A stretch of 64,000 nucleotides of DNA from positions 248,001 to 312,000 of the forward strand of contig JAEXRL010000009.1 of NCBI GenBank assembly GCA_023440825.1, written 5' to 3'. A program made the position numbers and the translations under genes. The DNA is from Pseudomonadota bacterium (lineage in GTDB: Bacteria > Pseudomonadota > Gammaproteobacteria > Burkholderiales > Burkholderiaceae_B). Every line of letters starts with the position of its first letter. The first letter of the stretch is position 1. The notes beneath the pieces were generated by a model that was not told the origin of the DNA, searched no databases, and saw nothing but the letters and a program-made list of their open reading frames with translations. Shown in pieces: positions 26,549-33,982 of the stretch.

Positions 26549-27035
26549 ACGTACGTTGATACACAACAAAGTCGTAACTCAGGCCATTTTCGCTAGCTTG
26601 TGGTTCACGCTGTATTTCTTTCCAGCCTTGGGCAGGTAGCTCAGGGAAAAACGTGTCACCGTCGATGTGAGCATGAATTTCGGTGGCATAGAGCTCGTGA
26701 GCCAGCGGTAAGGCCAGCCTAAATAATTGTTCGCCACCAATCACACATAGGGTGTCGAATGCGTGGCAAGCCTGTAGCGCTTCTTCTAGAGTGCCATACA
26801 CCTGTGCGCCGGGCGCACAGTATTCTGGATTGCGGCTAACCACCAGATTGGGGCGTCCCGGTAAAGGCCTGCCTAAGGTTTCCCAGGTTTTTCTGCCCAT
26901 GATGATAGGCAGCCCCATCGTTACGCGCTTAAAGTGCTGTAGATCGTTGGGCAGGTTCCATGGCATGTCTTGGTCTTTGCCTATACAGCGATTTTGTGTG
27001 TAGGCGACAACCAGACGAATAATGGGTGTAGTCAT
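26547..27035 (-). CDS. folA: Dihydrofolate reductase
   Basis: 162 residues. The N-terminal segment with the IGKDQDMPWNLPNDL loop (Met20-like loop and the active-site acidic residue), GRKTWETLGRPLPGR for NADPH binding, and CVIGGEQLFRLAL are all present. It regenerates tetrahydrofolate after the thymidylate synthase reaction. The start overlaps the thyA stop by four bases (ATGA), giving a tightly coupled thyA-folA pair. Confidence 0.97.
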   Translation of the reverse strand: MTTPIIRLVVAYTQNRCIGKDQDMPWNLPNDLQHFKRVTMGLPIIMGRKTWETLGRPLPGRPNLVVSRNPEYCAPGAQVYGTLEEALQACHAFDTLCVIGGEQLFRLALPLAHELYATEIHAHIDGDTFFPELPAQGWKEIQREPQASENGLSYDFVVYQRT

Positions 27036-27832
27036 ACGGCCACCGGTGCCTTAATGTGTGGGTGAGGGTCGTAGTCTAGGATTTCAAAGTCCTCAAACTC
27101 GTACTCAAAAATACTGGCCGGCTTGCGCTTAATATGTAGTCGTGGGTAAGGACGAGGTTCACGGCTAAGCTGGGTTTGTACTTGCTCGAAGTGGTTGCTA
27201 TATAAGTGGCAGTCGCCGCCCGTCCAGATAAAGTCGCCCACCTCTAGGTCACATTGCTGAGCAACCATGTGGGTCAGCAAGGCGTAACTAGCGATATTAA
27301 AGGGCACACCGAGAAAAATATCGGCACTGCGCTGGTATAACTGGCACGATAGCTTGCCATCGGCCACGTAAAACTGGAATAGGGCGTGGCAGGGTGGCAA
27401 GGCCATATTGCTGACTTCGGCTACGTTCCAAGCAGACACAATCAGGCGGCGAGAATCGGGCTGTGTACGAATTTGCTCGATAAGCTGGCTGATCTGATCA
27501 ATGTGGCGGCCATCAGGAGTCGGCCATGAGCGCCATTGCACCCCATATACTGGTCCCAGATTGCCTTGCTCATCCGCCCACTCATCCCAGATGCTCACAC
27601 CGCGCTCTTGGAGCCAATGCACATTGGAGTCACCGCGTAAAAACCACAGTAACTCAATGAATATGCTGCGGGTATGCAGTTTTTTACTAGTAATCAATGG
27701 AAACCCACGGCTTAGGTCAAAACGCATTTGGTGTCCAAACACCGAGCGCGTACCTGTACCTGTGCGGTCTGTTTTTGTGACCCCGTGCGTGTATACATGG
27801 CGCATCAGAGCTTCATAGGGAAATGGGCTCAT
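27032..27832 (-). CDS. thyA: Thymidylate synthase
   Basis: 266 residues, close to the 264 of E. coli ThyA. The catalytic cysteine is C148 in MALPPCHALFQFYV; DRTGTGTRSVFG binds phosphate and the C-terminus ends in the usual PVAV. It methylates dUMP with methylene-tetrahydrofolate. Overlaps of 1 bp with the upstream OsmC gene and 4 bp with folA show a three-gene minus-strand operon. Confidence 0.98.
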   Translation of the reverse strand: MSPFPYEALMRHVYTHGVTKTDRTGTGTRSVFGHQMRFDLSRGFPLITSKKLHTRSIFIELLWFLRGDSNVHWLQERGVSIWDEWADEQGNLGPVYGVQWRSWPTPDGRHIDQISQLIEQIRTQPDSRRLIVSAWNVAEVSNMALPPCHALFQFYVADGKLSCQLYQRSADIFLGVPFNIASYALLTHMVAQQCDLEVGDFIWTGGDCHLYSNHFEQVQTQLSREPRPYPRLHIKRKPASIFEYEFEDFEILDYDPHPHIKAPVAV

Positions 27833-28254
27833 TAACTTTCCTGAACTTCAAACGTGTGGGTAACTGTGGCGGTTTTTTCTAGCATGGCTGTGGCCGAGCA
27901 GTATTTTTCATGCGACAGATTGACGGCACGCTCTACCGCCGCAAGTGGCAGGTTTTTGCCTTTTACGACAAAGTGGAAGTGGATTTGGGTAAATACCTTT
28001 GGGTCAGTCTGTGCACGTTCACTTTTCAATTGCACCTGACAGTCTAGCACCTGATGACGCCCGCGTTTGAGAATCAGCACGACATCGTAAGCAGCGCAGC
28101 CACCCGCACCCACAAGCATCAGTTCCATAGGACGGGGTGCCAGGTTATTCCCCCCGCCTTCGGGAGCGCCGTCCATGGCCACCACATGACCGCTGCCTGT
28201 ACGGGCTACAAATAGCATGCCTTCGGGGCCACCCCAGTCGATTGTGCATTCCAT
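27832..28254 (-). CDS. OsmC family protein (YhfA-like)
   Basis: 140 residues. Two conserved cysteines, C53 (AGGCAAYDV) and C119 (HEKYCSATAML), are the OsmC/Ohr-type thiol peroxidase pair; the sequence is closer to the YhfA subgroup than to Ohr. The probable role is peroxide detoxification or thiol chemistry in the cytoplasm. It overlaps thyA by one base (TAATG), a conserved type of coupling for which I know no functional reason. Confidence 0.88.
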   Translation of the reverse strand: MECTIDWGGPEGMLFVARTGSGHVVAMDGAPEGGGNNLAPRPMELMLVGAGGCAAYDVVLILKRGRHQVLDCQVQLKSERAQTDPKVFTQIHFHFVVKGKNLPLAAVERAVNLSHEKYCSATAMLEKTATVTHTFEVQES

Positions 28255-28649
28255 GATGAACTATCCTTTTCAATTACTTTCTGGCCGCGCCTCAAGTAGC
28301 GGGCTGTATCGATGATGGCTTAAATTGTACGGCAGCTAACGCGTTCAGGGGGTGTTTGATGACGGCGGTTATGCTCAGATCACATGGCCAAGCTAGATAA
28401 ACACCGTCATATACGGATTATGGGTTTTGCTGATAAAGCAGGTGGCGGCTGCGTTGCGTGGTACGGATAATTTCGTAACAAGACGTGGAGCTAAGGCCTT
28501 CTGGCGTCTATAATTGCTGATGCTATATATCAGATTTTTTTGATTTTGTAATTGTTCTTGCTCAATAAACCATGTTTCCAGTGTGGGTTTTATCGGGCAA
28601 GGTCTTGCAGATGTTTTAACATGGCGGCTCTCACGGTCACATTGGGGTC
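28255..28649. other. Intergenic region upstream of the oxidase operon
   Basis: About 395 bp separating divergent units. I looked for an FNR/Anr site (TTGAT-N4-ATCAA), which often controls cbb3 oxidases, and did not find a good one; CTGAT-N7-ATCAG near 28520 has the wrong spacing. A 10-codon reading frame at 28621-28653 overlaps the ccoN start. Confidence 0.4.
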
Positions 28650-30392
28650 GTGATTTTTTTGTGTCCGCTCTTTTTCGATCTGCAAAGCGTCGTGAGCTGT
28701 TCGCAGCCTACTATTAACCAGGCCTGGATCATTGTGAATACCGTTTCAATACTGCTTCTCGCTTTTGTTCTGTCCGTTACCGGACTTTTTGTTTTCATCT
28801 GGTCGTTACGTCGAAACTTTTTTGATGCTGACCCAGCTGCTGCACGCGAAATTTTCTCCACTGGCGAGGTGGGGCGTGTGGATGACCCTTCTGCAACCCC
28901 TGAACAACGTCAGGCATTGCAGCAGGAAATGGGACAACCCGTTCAACCCTCTGCTGCCGTACAGCAAGCGTTGGATACCGAATTGGCTGAACGTATTGAG
29001 GCAGATAAATCGTCTGCTTTTGTTGCGTTTATGTTTTTGGCCTGTTCGGTTGTCTGGCTAGTCGCGGCATCGGTTGCCGGTTTGGTCAGCTCCATCAAAT
29101 TGCACGAGCCTGATTTCTTGGTTCAGGAAGCGTGGATGACCTTCGGGCGTATGCGCACCCTGCACTTGAACGCAGTGGCCTACGGTTGGGCGCCTATGGC
29201 AGCTTTTGGTGTGGCCATGTGGATGCTGCCCCGTTTGCTGAAAACGCCGCTTATGGGTGCACGCTTTGCCATTTTGGGCGGACTGCTGTGGAACGCAGGT
29301 TTGATTGCTGGTCTGGGTAGTATTGCTGTTGGTATTAGCGACGGTATGGAATGGCTGGAAATGCCTTGGCAGGTGGACATCCTGCTCGTTATCGGCGGTG
29401 CCTTGCTGGCTTTCCCCTTAGTGTTCACCTTGCAAAACCGTAAAGCAGACCATCTGTATGTCTCGGTTTGGTACATGGGTGCAGCCTTGTTCTGGTTCCC
29501 CATTCTGTTCTTGGTGGGTAACTTGCCAGCGGTACACGTGGGTGTCGAACAGGCAACCATGAACTGGTGGTTTGGCCATAACGTGCTTGGCTTGTTCTAT
29601 ACGCCTATGGCTTTGGGGTCAGTGTATTACTTCCTGCCCAAAATCATTGGTCGTCCTATCAGTTCCTATAACTTGTCCCTGATTGGTTTCTGGGGGCTGG
29701 CTTTTTTCTATGGTCAGGTAGGTGGTCACCACTTGGTAGGTGGTCCTGTACCCGGCTGGATGGTGACGCTGTCTATCGTGCAAAGCATGATGATGATCAT
29801 TCCTGTCATGGCGTTTACCATTAACCAGCACTACACCATGAAAGGGCACTTCCGTACACTGATTCATTCACCCACACTGCGCTTTATTGTGCTCGGTGGC
29901 ATGATGTATACGGTCAGCTCCATACAAGGCTCCTTCCAGGCCCTGCGCTCCATCAATACCGTTGCGCACTTTACGCATTTCACGGTAGCGCATGCGCACA
30001 TTGGTTTGTATGGTTTCTTCACCATCGTGATGTTTGGCGCGATCTACTACATCATGCCTCGCGTGATGTCCTGGGAGTGGCCTTATCCCAAGCTGATCTC
30101 CTTGCACTTCTGGCTAGTGGTATTGGGCTTTGGTATATACGCCATAGGCCTGAGCATTGGTGGCTGGATTCAAGGTATGTACATGCTGGATGCTGCCAAG
30201 AGCTTCATGGACTCCGTTAATGTCACGATTCCCTATTTGCAATCCCGTTCGGTAGGCGGCGCATTAATGACGCTGGGGCATTTGGTTTTTGCCTTCCACT
30301 TTGTGGCAATGGCGCTGCGCTATGGTAGCCGTCGTGTAGGTCCTGCGCTGTTTCATCAGCCTGCAGTAGCCAGTAAAGTAGCAGAGGTCTGA
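28650..30392 (+). CDS. ccoN: cbb3-type cytochrome c oxidase subunit I with N-terminal CcoS-like extension
   Basis: 580 residues, about 100 longer than standard CcoN. Residues about 24-70 form a membrane helix followed by RRNFFDADPAAAREIF, resembling the small assembly protein CcoS; the catalytic core starts near 120. Haem and copper ligands are complete: H172 (low-spin haem), H310 in WWFGHN, H360/H361 in GGHHLVGG (CuB), H448 (haem b3) and H450 (haem b), with Y326/Y327 where the cross-linked tyrosine lies. It is the proton-pumping, oxygen-reducing subunit of the inner membrane. The GTG at 28650 and a GTG at 28692 are both possible; neither has a good ribosome site. Confidence 0.85.
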   Translation: MIFLCPLFFDLQSVVSCSQPTINQAWIIVNTVSILLLAFVLSVTGLFVFIWSLRRNFFDADPAAAREIFSTGEVGRVDDPSATPEQRQALQQEMGQPVQPSAAVQQALDTELAERIEADKSSAFVAFMFLACSVVWLVAASVAGLVSSIKLHEPDFLVQEAWMTFGRMRTLHLNAVAYGWAPMAAFGVAMWMLPRLLKTPLMGARFAILGGLLWNAGLIAGLGSIAVGISDGMEWLEMPWQVDILLVIGGALLAFPLVFTLQNRKADHLYVSVWYMGAALFWFPILFLVGNLPAVHVGVEQATMNWWFGHNVLGLFYTPMALGSVYYFLPKIIGRPISSYNLSLIGFWGLAFFYGQVGGHHLVGGPVPGWMVTLSIVQSMMMIIPVMAFTINQHYTMKGHFRTLIHSPTLRFIVLGGMMYTVSSIQGSFQALRSINTVAHFTHFTVAHAHIGLYGFFTIVMFGAIYYIMPRVMSWEWPYPKLISLHFWLVVLGFGIYAIGLSIGGWIQGMYMLDAAKSFMDSVNVTIPYLQSRSVGGALMTLGHLVFAFHFVAMALRYGSRRVGPALFHQPAVASKVAEV

Positions 30393-30399
30393 TACAGTT

Positions 30400-30990
30400 A
30401 TGGAAAACGAATACAAACTATTGGGCGGTGCGATGGTGACCATCGCCCTGGCAATCTCAGCCTTGGTAGTAGTCCCGTACATGCAGGTTAAAAAGGTAGA
30501 GCCCTCACCCGGCCTGAAGCCTTACACCTCTGAGCAACTACGTGGTCGTGCCGTTTATATTTCGAATGGCTGTGTGTATTGTCACTCGCAGCAACCTCGT
30601 AGCCAGAATCAAGCCCCTGACTTTCAGCGTGGCTGGGGTCGTGCTTCGGTGGCGGGTGACTATTACTACGATACTCCGCACTTACTCGGTACCATGCGTA
30701 CAGGCCCCGACCTGATGAATATCGGTGCTCGTCAGCCTAGCGTTGATTGGCATTTGGGTCACTTGTATCAGCCACGTGCTTATGTGCCCGGTAGCAATAT
30801 GCCTTCTTACCCCTTCTTATTTGAAGTCAAAGACAAAGCTGATGAGGGCGAGAAGGTAGTGAATCTACCTGGTAGCTATGCACCTGAGGGCAAAGTAGTG
30901 GTCGCTACTCCAGAAGCTATGGAGTTAGTGTCTTATCTATTGTCGCTGGATCGTACCTATCCAGTAGACCCTCAAAGCGTTCTGAGATAA
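30400..30990 (+). CDS. ccoO: cbb3-type oxidase subunit II, mono-haem cytochrome c
   Basis: 196 residues. One N-terminal membrane anchor (about 8-27) precedes the haem c motif CVYCH (58-62) in NGCVYCHSQQPR, the CcoO signature, and the axial methionine M134 in PGSNMPSYPF. It passes electrons from the donor cytochrome to CcoN in the periplasm. It is 7 bp after ccoN. The sequence RGWGRASVAGDYYYDTPHLL is also typical of CcoO. Confidence 0.92.
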   Translation: MENEYKLLGGAMVTIALAISALVVVPYMQVKKVEPSPGLKPYTSEQLRGRAVYISNGCVYCHSQQPRSQNQAPDFQRGWGRASVAGDYYYDTPHLLGTMRTGPDLMNIGARQPSVDWHLGHLYQPRAYVPGSNMPSYPFLFEVKDKADEGEKVVNLPGSYAPEGKVVVATPEAMELVSYLLSLDRTYPVDPQSVLR

Positions 30991-31047
30991 AGGGCGCCTC
31001 GTTGCGCGAGAGTAAGCCTCTGCATCGCAGAGGCAGCGGAGAATTAA

Positions 31048-31644
31048 ATGACTGACAATAGGCAATATGATCCCCAAAAACGCGAGCACGAGGATCCACA
31101 TGAGAATGCGGCTCCTGTGCCTTGGTTTCTGCTCTTGATGATTGCAGGACTGTTTAGCTGGGGTATTTTTTACATTTTCAATACCGAACTGAAGTACGAA
31201 TCTACAGTAGGTGATAACCGTATCGCTGTTGACTTCCACGTACCCGAGCCTGAGGGTGGGAAAGTGGATGGCCATCAGTTGTACGTGGCACAGTGTGTAG
31301 CCTGTCACCAAGCAACTGGTGCAGGTATTCCTGGCGTGTTTCCACCTTTGGTAGGCTCAGAGTGGGTATTACGCAAGCCGGAAGTGCTAGTACAGATTCT
31401 CTTGCATGGCATAAGTGGCGAAATTACCGTTAAAGGTAATAAGTACAATGGCGTCATGCCAGAGTTTCGTGACAAGTTCAACGATGCTGAACTAGCTGCT
31501 GTTGCAACGTATCTACGTGCAGAGCTGGGCGACAATAGTGCTGATCCAGTGAGTGCGGACATGGTTGCTGCGGAGCGTGAGAAGACAGCCGATAGAACGG
31601 CGCACTGGGATGGCGATGCAGATTTGGCTCCCATGGAAGAGTAA
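31048..31644 (+). CDS. Membrane-anchored mono-haem cytochrome c (CcoP-position subunit)
   Basis: 198 residues. A single membrane helix (about 25-45) is followed by one haem c domain with CVACH (83-87) and axial M137 in NGVMPEF. Standard CcoP has two haem domains and is about 300 residues, so this occupies the CcoP place with half the haems. It may be the electron entry subunit of this oxidase. GGAG lies upstream, and the gene is 57 bp after ccoO. No CcoQ gene is seen between them. Confidence 0.88.
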   Translation: MTDNRQYDPQKREHEDPHENAAPVPWFLLLMIAGLFSWGIFYIFNTELKYESTVGDNRIAVDFHVPEPEGGKVDGHQLYVAQCVACHQATGAGIPGVFPPLVGSEWVLRKPEVLVQILLHGISGEITVKGNKYNGVMPEFRDKFNDAELAAVATYLRAELGDNSADPVSADMVAAEREKTADRTAHWDGDADLAPMEE

Positions 31645-31662
31645 ATTGCAGGTAGGCAAATC

Positions 31663-32298
31663 ATGAGACTTCTGGTTTGCCTAATACTGGTTTGCGCCCT
31701 GGGGTTCGGGGCGCTATCCCATCTTACCGTAGGCTATACAGCCTTAACGTCTGAGCAAGCCCGTCGCAATGATGTGGCTAAACATCCCCGCACAATTTCA
31801 GACGTCACGGTAATCACTCCGGGTGCTACACATCTGTCCTTGCATGAGTTCATGCGGCAAAACGATCGTTTGCTAATCGTGAACTTCATCTATACCCGTT
31901 GTATTACCCTGTGTTTAGCCATGGGTTCGGAAATGCAACAAATCCAAGAGGCCATTATTGCTGCAGGTCAGCAAGATAAAATTGGCTTGCTGAGTATTAG
32001 CTTTGATCCGAGCGACACGCCTGATCAGCTTCAGCGTTACATGCATTTGATGAAAGCCGATCCGCGTGTGTGGAATTTCGTCACCATGCAAGACGGCGAG
32101 CAGCGTCAACAGGTACTGGATGACTTTGGCATTATTGTTATTCCCGCTCCCTACAATGAGTATGAGCATAACGCCGCCTACCATGTGATGAATGCAGATC
32201 ACTTACTATCTCGAATAGTGGATTATGGTGAACCTGGCCTGGCTCTGGCGGCGGTTCGTGAGTTATTGCAGGCGGAGCAGTCCGGAGCCGCCTTATGA
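31663..32298 (+). CDS. SCO1/SenC family copper chaperone
   Basis: 211 residues. A signal-anchor helix (about 3-25) precedes a thioredoxin-like fold with the copper-binding pair C80-x3-C84 (TRCITLC) and downstream histidines in NAAYHVMNADH. Sco proteins deliver copper to cytochrome oxidase or reduce its copper-site thiols in the periplasm. Its place in the operon suggests it serves the CuB site of this oxidase, since cbb3 enzymes lack CuA. It overlaps the next gene by 4 bp (ATGA). Confidence 0.88.
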   Translation: MRLLVCLILVCALGFGALSHLTVGYTALTSEQARRNDVAKHPRTISDVTVITPGATHLSLHEFMRQNDRLLIVNFIYTRCITLCLAMGSEMQQIQEAIIAAGQQDKIGLLSISFDPSDTPDQLQRYMHLMKADPRVWNFVTMQDGEQRQQVLDDFGIIVIPAPYNEYEHNAAYHVMNADHLLSRIVDYGEPGLALAAVRELLQAEQSGAAL

Positions 32299-32936
32299 GC
32301 GGGTTTGCCTTTCCTGCCTGGTCCCGCAGCGCTTGGCGTCCCTACTTGGGTAGCGTGCTGGCGACGGTGTCGGCATTATTATTTTTTGCAGCGGCTTACT
32401 GGGACCATACCCTGACGCGCCTCATGAGCTTGCATATGCTGGTACACATTCCTGTGCTGGTGCTGTCGGGTGCACTGTTGCAGCGTGCCTTGTATTACCA
32501 AGGCGCTGGGTACTGGGGGTGGGTGCAGCCCTTCTTGCGTATCTACTACCGTTGCAACGAACTTGGGCTGCCCGGCTTAATCCTGGTGAGCTTTGTGGGC
32601 GCATATTGGATGGTGCCCAAGGCCTTGGATGATGTCTTGCTCTCGCCAACAATGGCGGTTGTAAAATACATCGGGCTGGTCTTGGCGGGAATGCTGTTCC
32701 AAGAGTCTTGGTCACGCAGTCATCTGGTGGTTAGACTTTTTTTCTTGGGTAATTTGTGCTGGATGATGGCGATAGTCGGCATACTGTATCAAGAAAACCC
32801 CGAGCGTTTATGTAATTTTTATTTGCAATCAGACCAGGAAATTGCGGGCATAGGCTTGGTTGTGATGGCCTGCGTGTTGCCAACTCTCTGGTTATTGGCC
32901 GAGATCAAAGCAGTCATTCATTTTTTGCGGCAATAA
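32295..32936 (+). CDS. CtaG-like multi-pass membrane protein, oxidase assembly
   Basis: 213 residues with about six hydrophobic segments. The segment LMSLHMLVHIPVLVLSGALL carries the paired histidines H47 and H51, the spacing seen in the Caa3_CtaG family of putative copper or oxidase assembly proteins. The start overlaps the Sco stop (ATGA), so it belongs to the same operon. Function is inferred from this motif and position; a generic membrane protein cannot be excluded. Confidence 0.65.
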   Translation: MSGFAFPAWSRSAWRPYLGSVLATVSALLFFAAAYWDHTLTRLMSLHMLVHIPVLVLSGALLQRALYYQGAGYWGWVQPFLRIYYRCNELGLPGLILVSFVGAYWMVPKALDDVLLSPTMAVVKYIGLVLAGMLFQESWSRSHLVVRLFFLGNLCWMMAIVGILYQENPERLCNFYLQSDQEIAGIGLVVMACVLPTLWLLAEIKAVIHFLRQ

Positions 32937-32964
32937 TAGAGTCTTGGTTCATTGTCAAAATAGT

Positions 32965-33639
32965 ATGAGCACGTTTATGAATGCATCCACCACCTTATAT
33001 CGTCGCAAGTCTCTTTTCGATGGCTTGCTGGGCGAACTAAATCAGGCTCTACACGTACTGAGCCGTTCTGCCACGGCTGGACGATCCAATCCAGCAGGTA
33101 GGACGCAGCCTGATGAGCCTGCCTTAAGCCCGGCTGAGGCTCGTCATGCGGCGGGTCTAATGCGTATTAACCATGTGGGCGAAGTGTGTGCCCAGGCCCT
33201 GTATAGGGGGCAGGCGCTTATGTGCAACGATCCGCACATCGAGTCCGTGCTGTATCAGGCAGCCGCAGAAGAGGTGGACCATCTTGTATGGTGCGATGAT
33301 CGTTTACGTGAGTTGAACAGTGGCCCCAGTATATTGAATCCATTTTGGTATGCGGCTTCCCTGACATTGGGCATGGTCGCTAGCAAGGCCGGCGTGCCGT
33401 ATAACCTGGGCTTTATGGCAGAAACAGAAAGGCAAGTTGAGCAGCACTTGGATAATCACCTAGAGATCTTGCCTGCTCAGGATCAGCGCTCACGTGCCAT
33501 TGTTGAGCAAATGAAAGCGGACGAAATAGAGCACAGGCAAACCGCCGAACAGCATGGGGCGGTAGAACTGCCTGCGCCCGTCAAACTTGCCATGCGTTTC
33601 ATGTCAAAAGTCATGACAACTACCGCCTATCGACTATAA
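32965..33639 (+). CDS. coq7: Ubiquinone biosynthesis hydroxylase Coq7
   Basis: About 224 residues from the ATG at 32965; a TTG at 32944 and an ATG at 32977 are alternatives, none with a clear ribosome site. The di-iron ligands come in two E-x2-H modules: INHVGEVCAQALYRGQ, EEVDH, then METERQVEQHLDNH and KADEIEH. It hydroxylates 2-polyprenyl-3-methyl-6-methoxy-1,4-benzoquinol, a late step in ubiquinone synthesis. It follows the oxidase operon by about 30 bp; the pairing of quinone synthesis with an oxidase may be chance. Confidence 0.95.
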   Translation: MSTFMNASTTLYRRKSLFDGLLGELNQALHVLSRSATAGRSNPAGRTQPDEPALSPAEARHAAGLMRINHVGEVCAQALYRGQALMCNDPHIESVLYQAAAEEVDHLVWCDDRLRELNSGPSILNPFWYAASLTLGMVASKAGVPYNLGFMAETERQVEQHLDNHLEILPAQDQRSRAIVEQMKADEIEHRQTAEQHGAVELPAPVKLAMRFMSKVMTTTAYRL

Positions 33640-33805
33640 ATTCAAAAGCTTTGTGTTGTTATTGCAACATTAGCTGGAAAACATAGGGTAATTGCTGATT
33701 TATCTTGCAATGCACCATGAATCTGGATAAACTTTAGTTATAGGATGTCAAAACGAAAGCAGGGAAAAACGCAACAGGTAAAACCCTTAGCTTTCTGGCT
33801 CGACA
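33640..33805. other. Intergenic sequence between coq7 and the candidate small RNA
   Basis: About 166 bp with no open gene and no clear terminator directly after coq7. A TATAGG near 33740 could be another -10 box giving a longer form of the downstream RNA. Confidence 0.35.
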
Positions 33806-33811
33806 TATAGT
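33806..33811 (+). promoter_or_regulatory. Candidate -10 box of the small RNA
   Basis: TATAGT differs from TATAAT at one position and lies 27 bp upstream of the first CUCCUCC run. The -35 region (near 33783-33789) is weak, so an activator or an alternative sigma factor may be needed. Confidence 0.4.
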
Positions 33812-33816
33812 CTAGT

Positions 33817-33898
33817 AGCCTGACATGCCACGATTGTCTCCTCCACCCTCCTCCTTTGGTGGATTTGCCCGAGATCTACAGATCTCGGGTTTTTTTTG
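33817..33898 (+). ncRNA. Candidate small regulatory RNA with tandem anti-Shine-Dalgarno motifs
   Basis: An orphan, strongly terminated unit of roughly 80 nt with no coding frame. CUCCUCC occurs at 33838-33844 and again at 33848-33854, ten bases apart. The second copy is in the loop of a perfect 6-bp hairpin, UCCACC (33842-33847) and GGUGGA (33858-33863), with the loop CUCCUCCUUU exposed. A weak GACA/UGUC stem (33822-33838) comes first and the terminator stem last, giving three stem-loops. Exposed C/U-rich loops complementary to ribosome-binding sites are known in Hfq-dependent RNAs and in a betaproteobacterial toxic small RNA family with anti-SD loops. The 5' end is an estimate. Confidence 0.6.
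33868..33898 (+). terminator. Strong terminator of the candidate small RNA
   Basis: A perfect CCCGAGATC/GATCTCGGG stem with a 4-nt loop is followed by nine T residues. It lies about 229 bp after coq7, too far to be its natural terminator. Confidence 0.92.
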
Positions 33899-33923
33899 TC
33901 CGTCCTGATTTCTCCATCCTACA

Positions 33924-33953
33924 TAAAAAATCCCAAGGCGTGCTGCCTTGGGA
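33924..33953 (-). terminator. Rho-independent terminator of pyk
   Basis: On the minus strand TCCCAAGGC/GCCTTGGGA (9-bp stem, 5-nt loop) is followed by a run of T, about 30 bp after the pyk stop. It faces the small RNA terminator, so the two units are insulated. Confidence 0.92.
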
Positions 33954-33982
33954 TAATTGGGCCTACAGTAGCTGGTGTGTGC

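Noticed and set aside
28255..28649. FNR/Anr site upstream of the oxidase operon
   Set aside because: I found no TTGAT-N4-ATCAA; TTGATTTTGTAATTG near 28540 and CTGAT-N7-ATCAG near 28520 do not fit.
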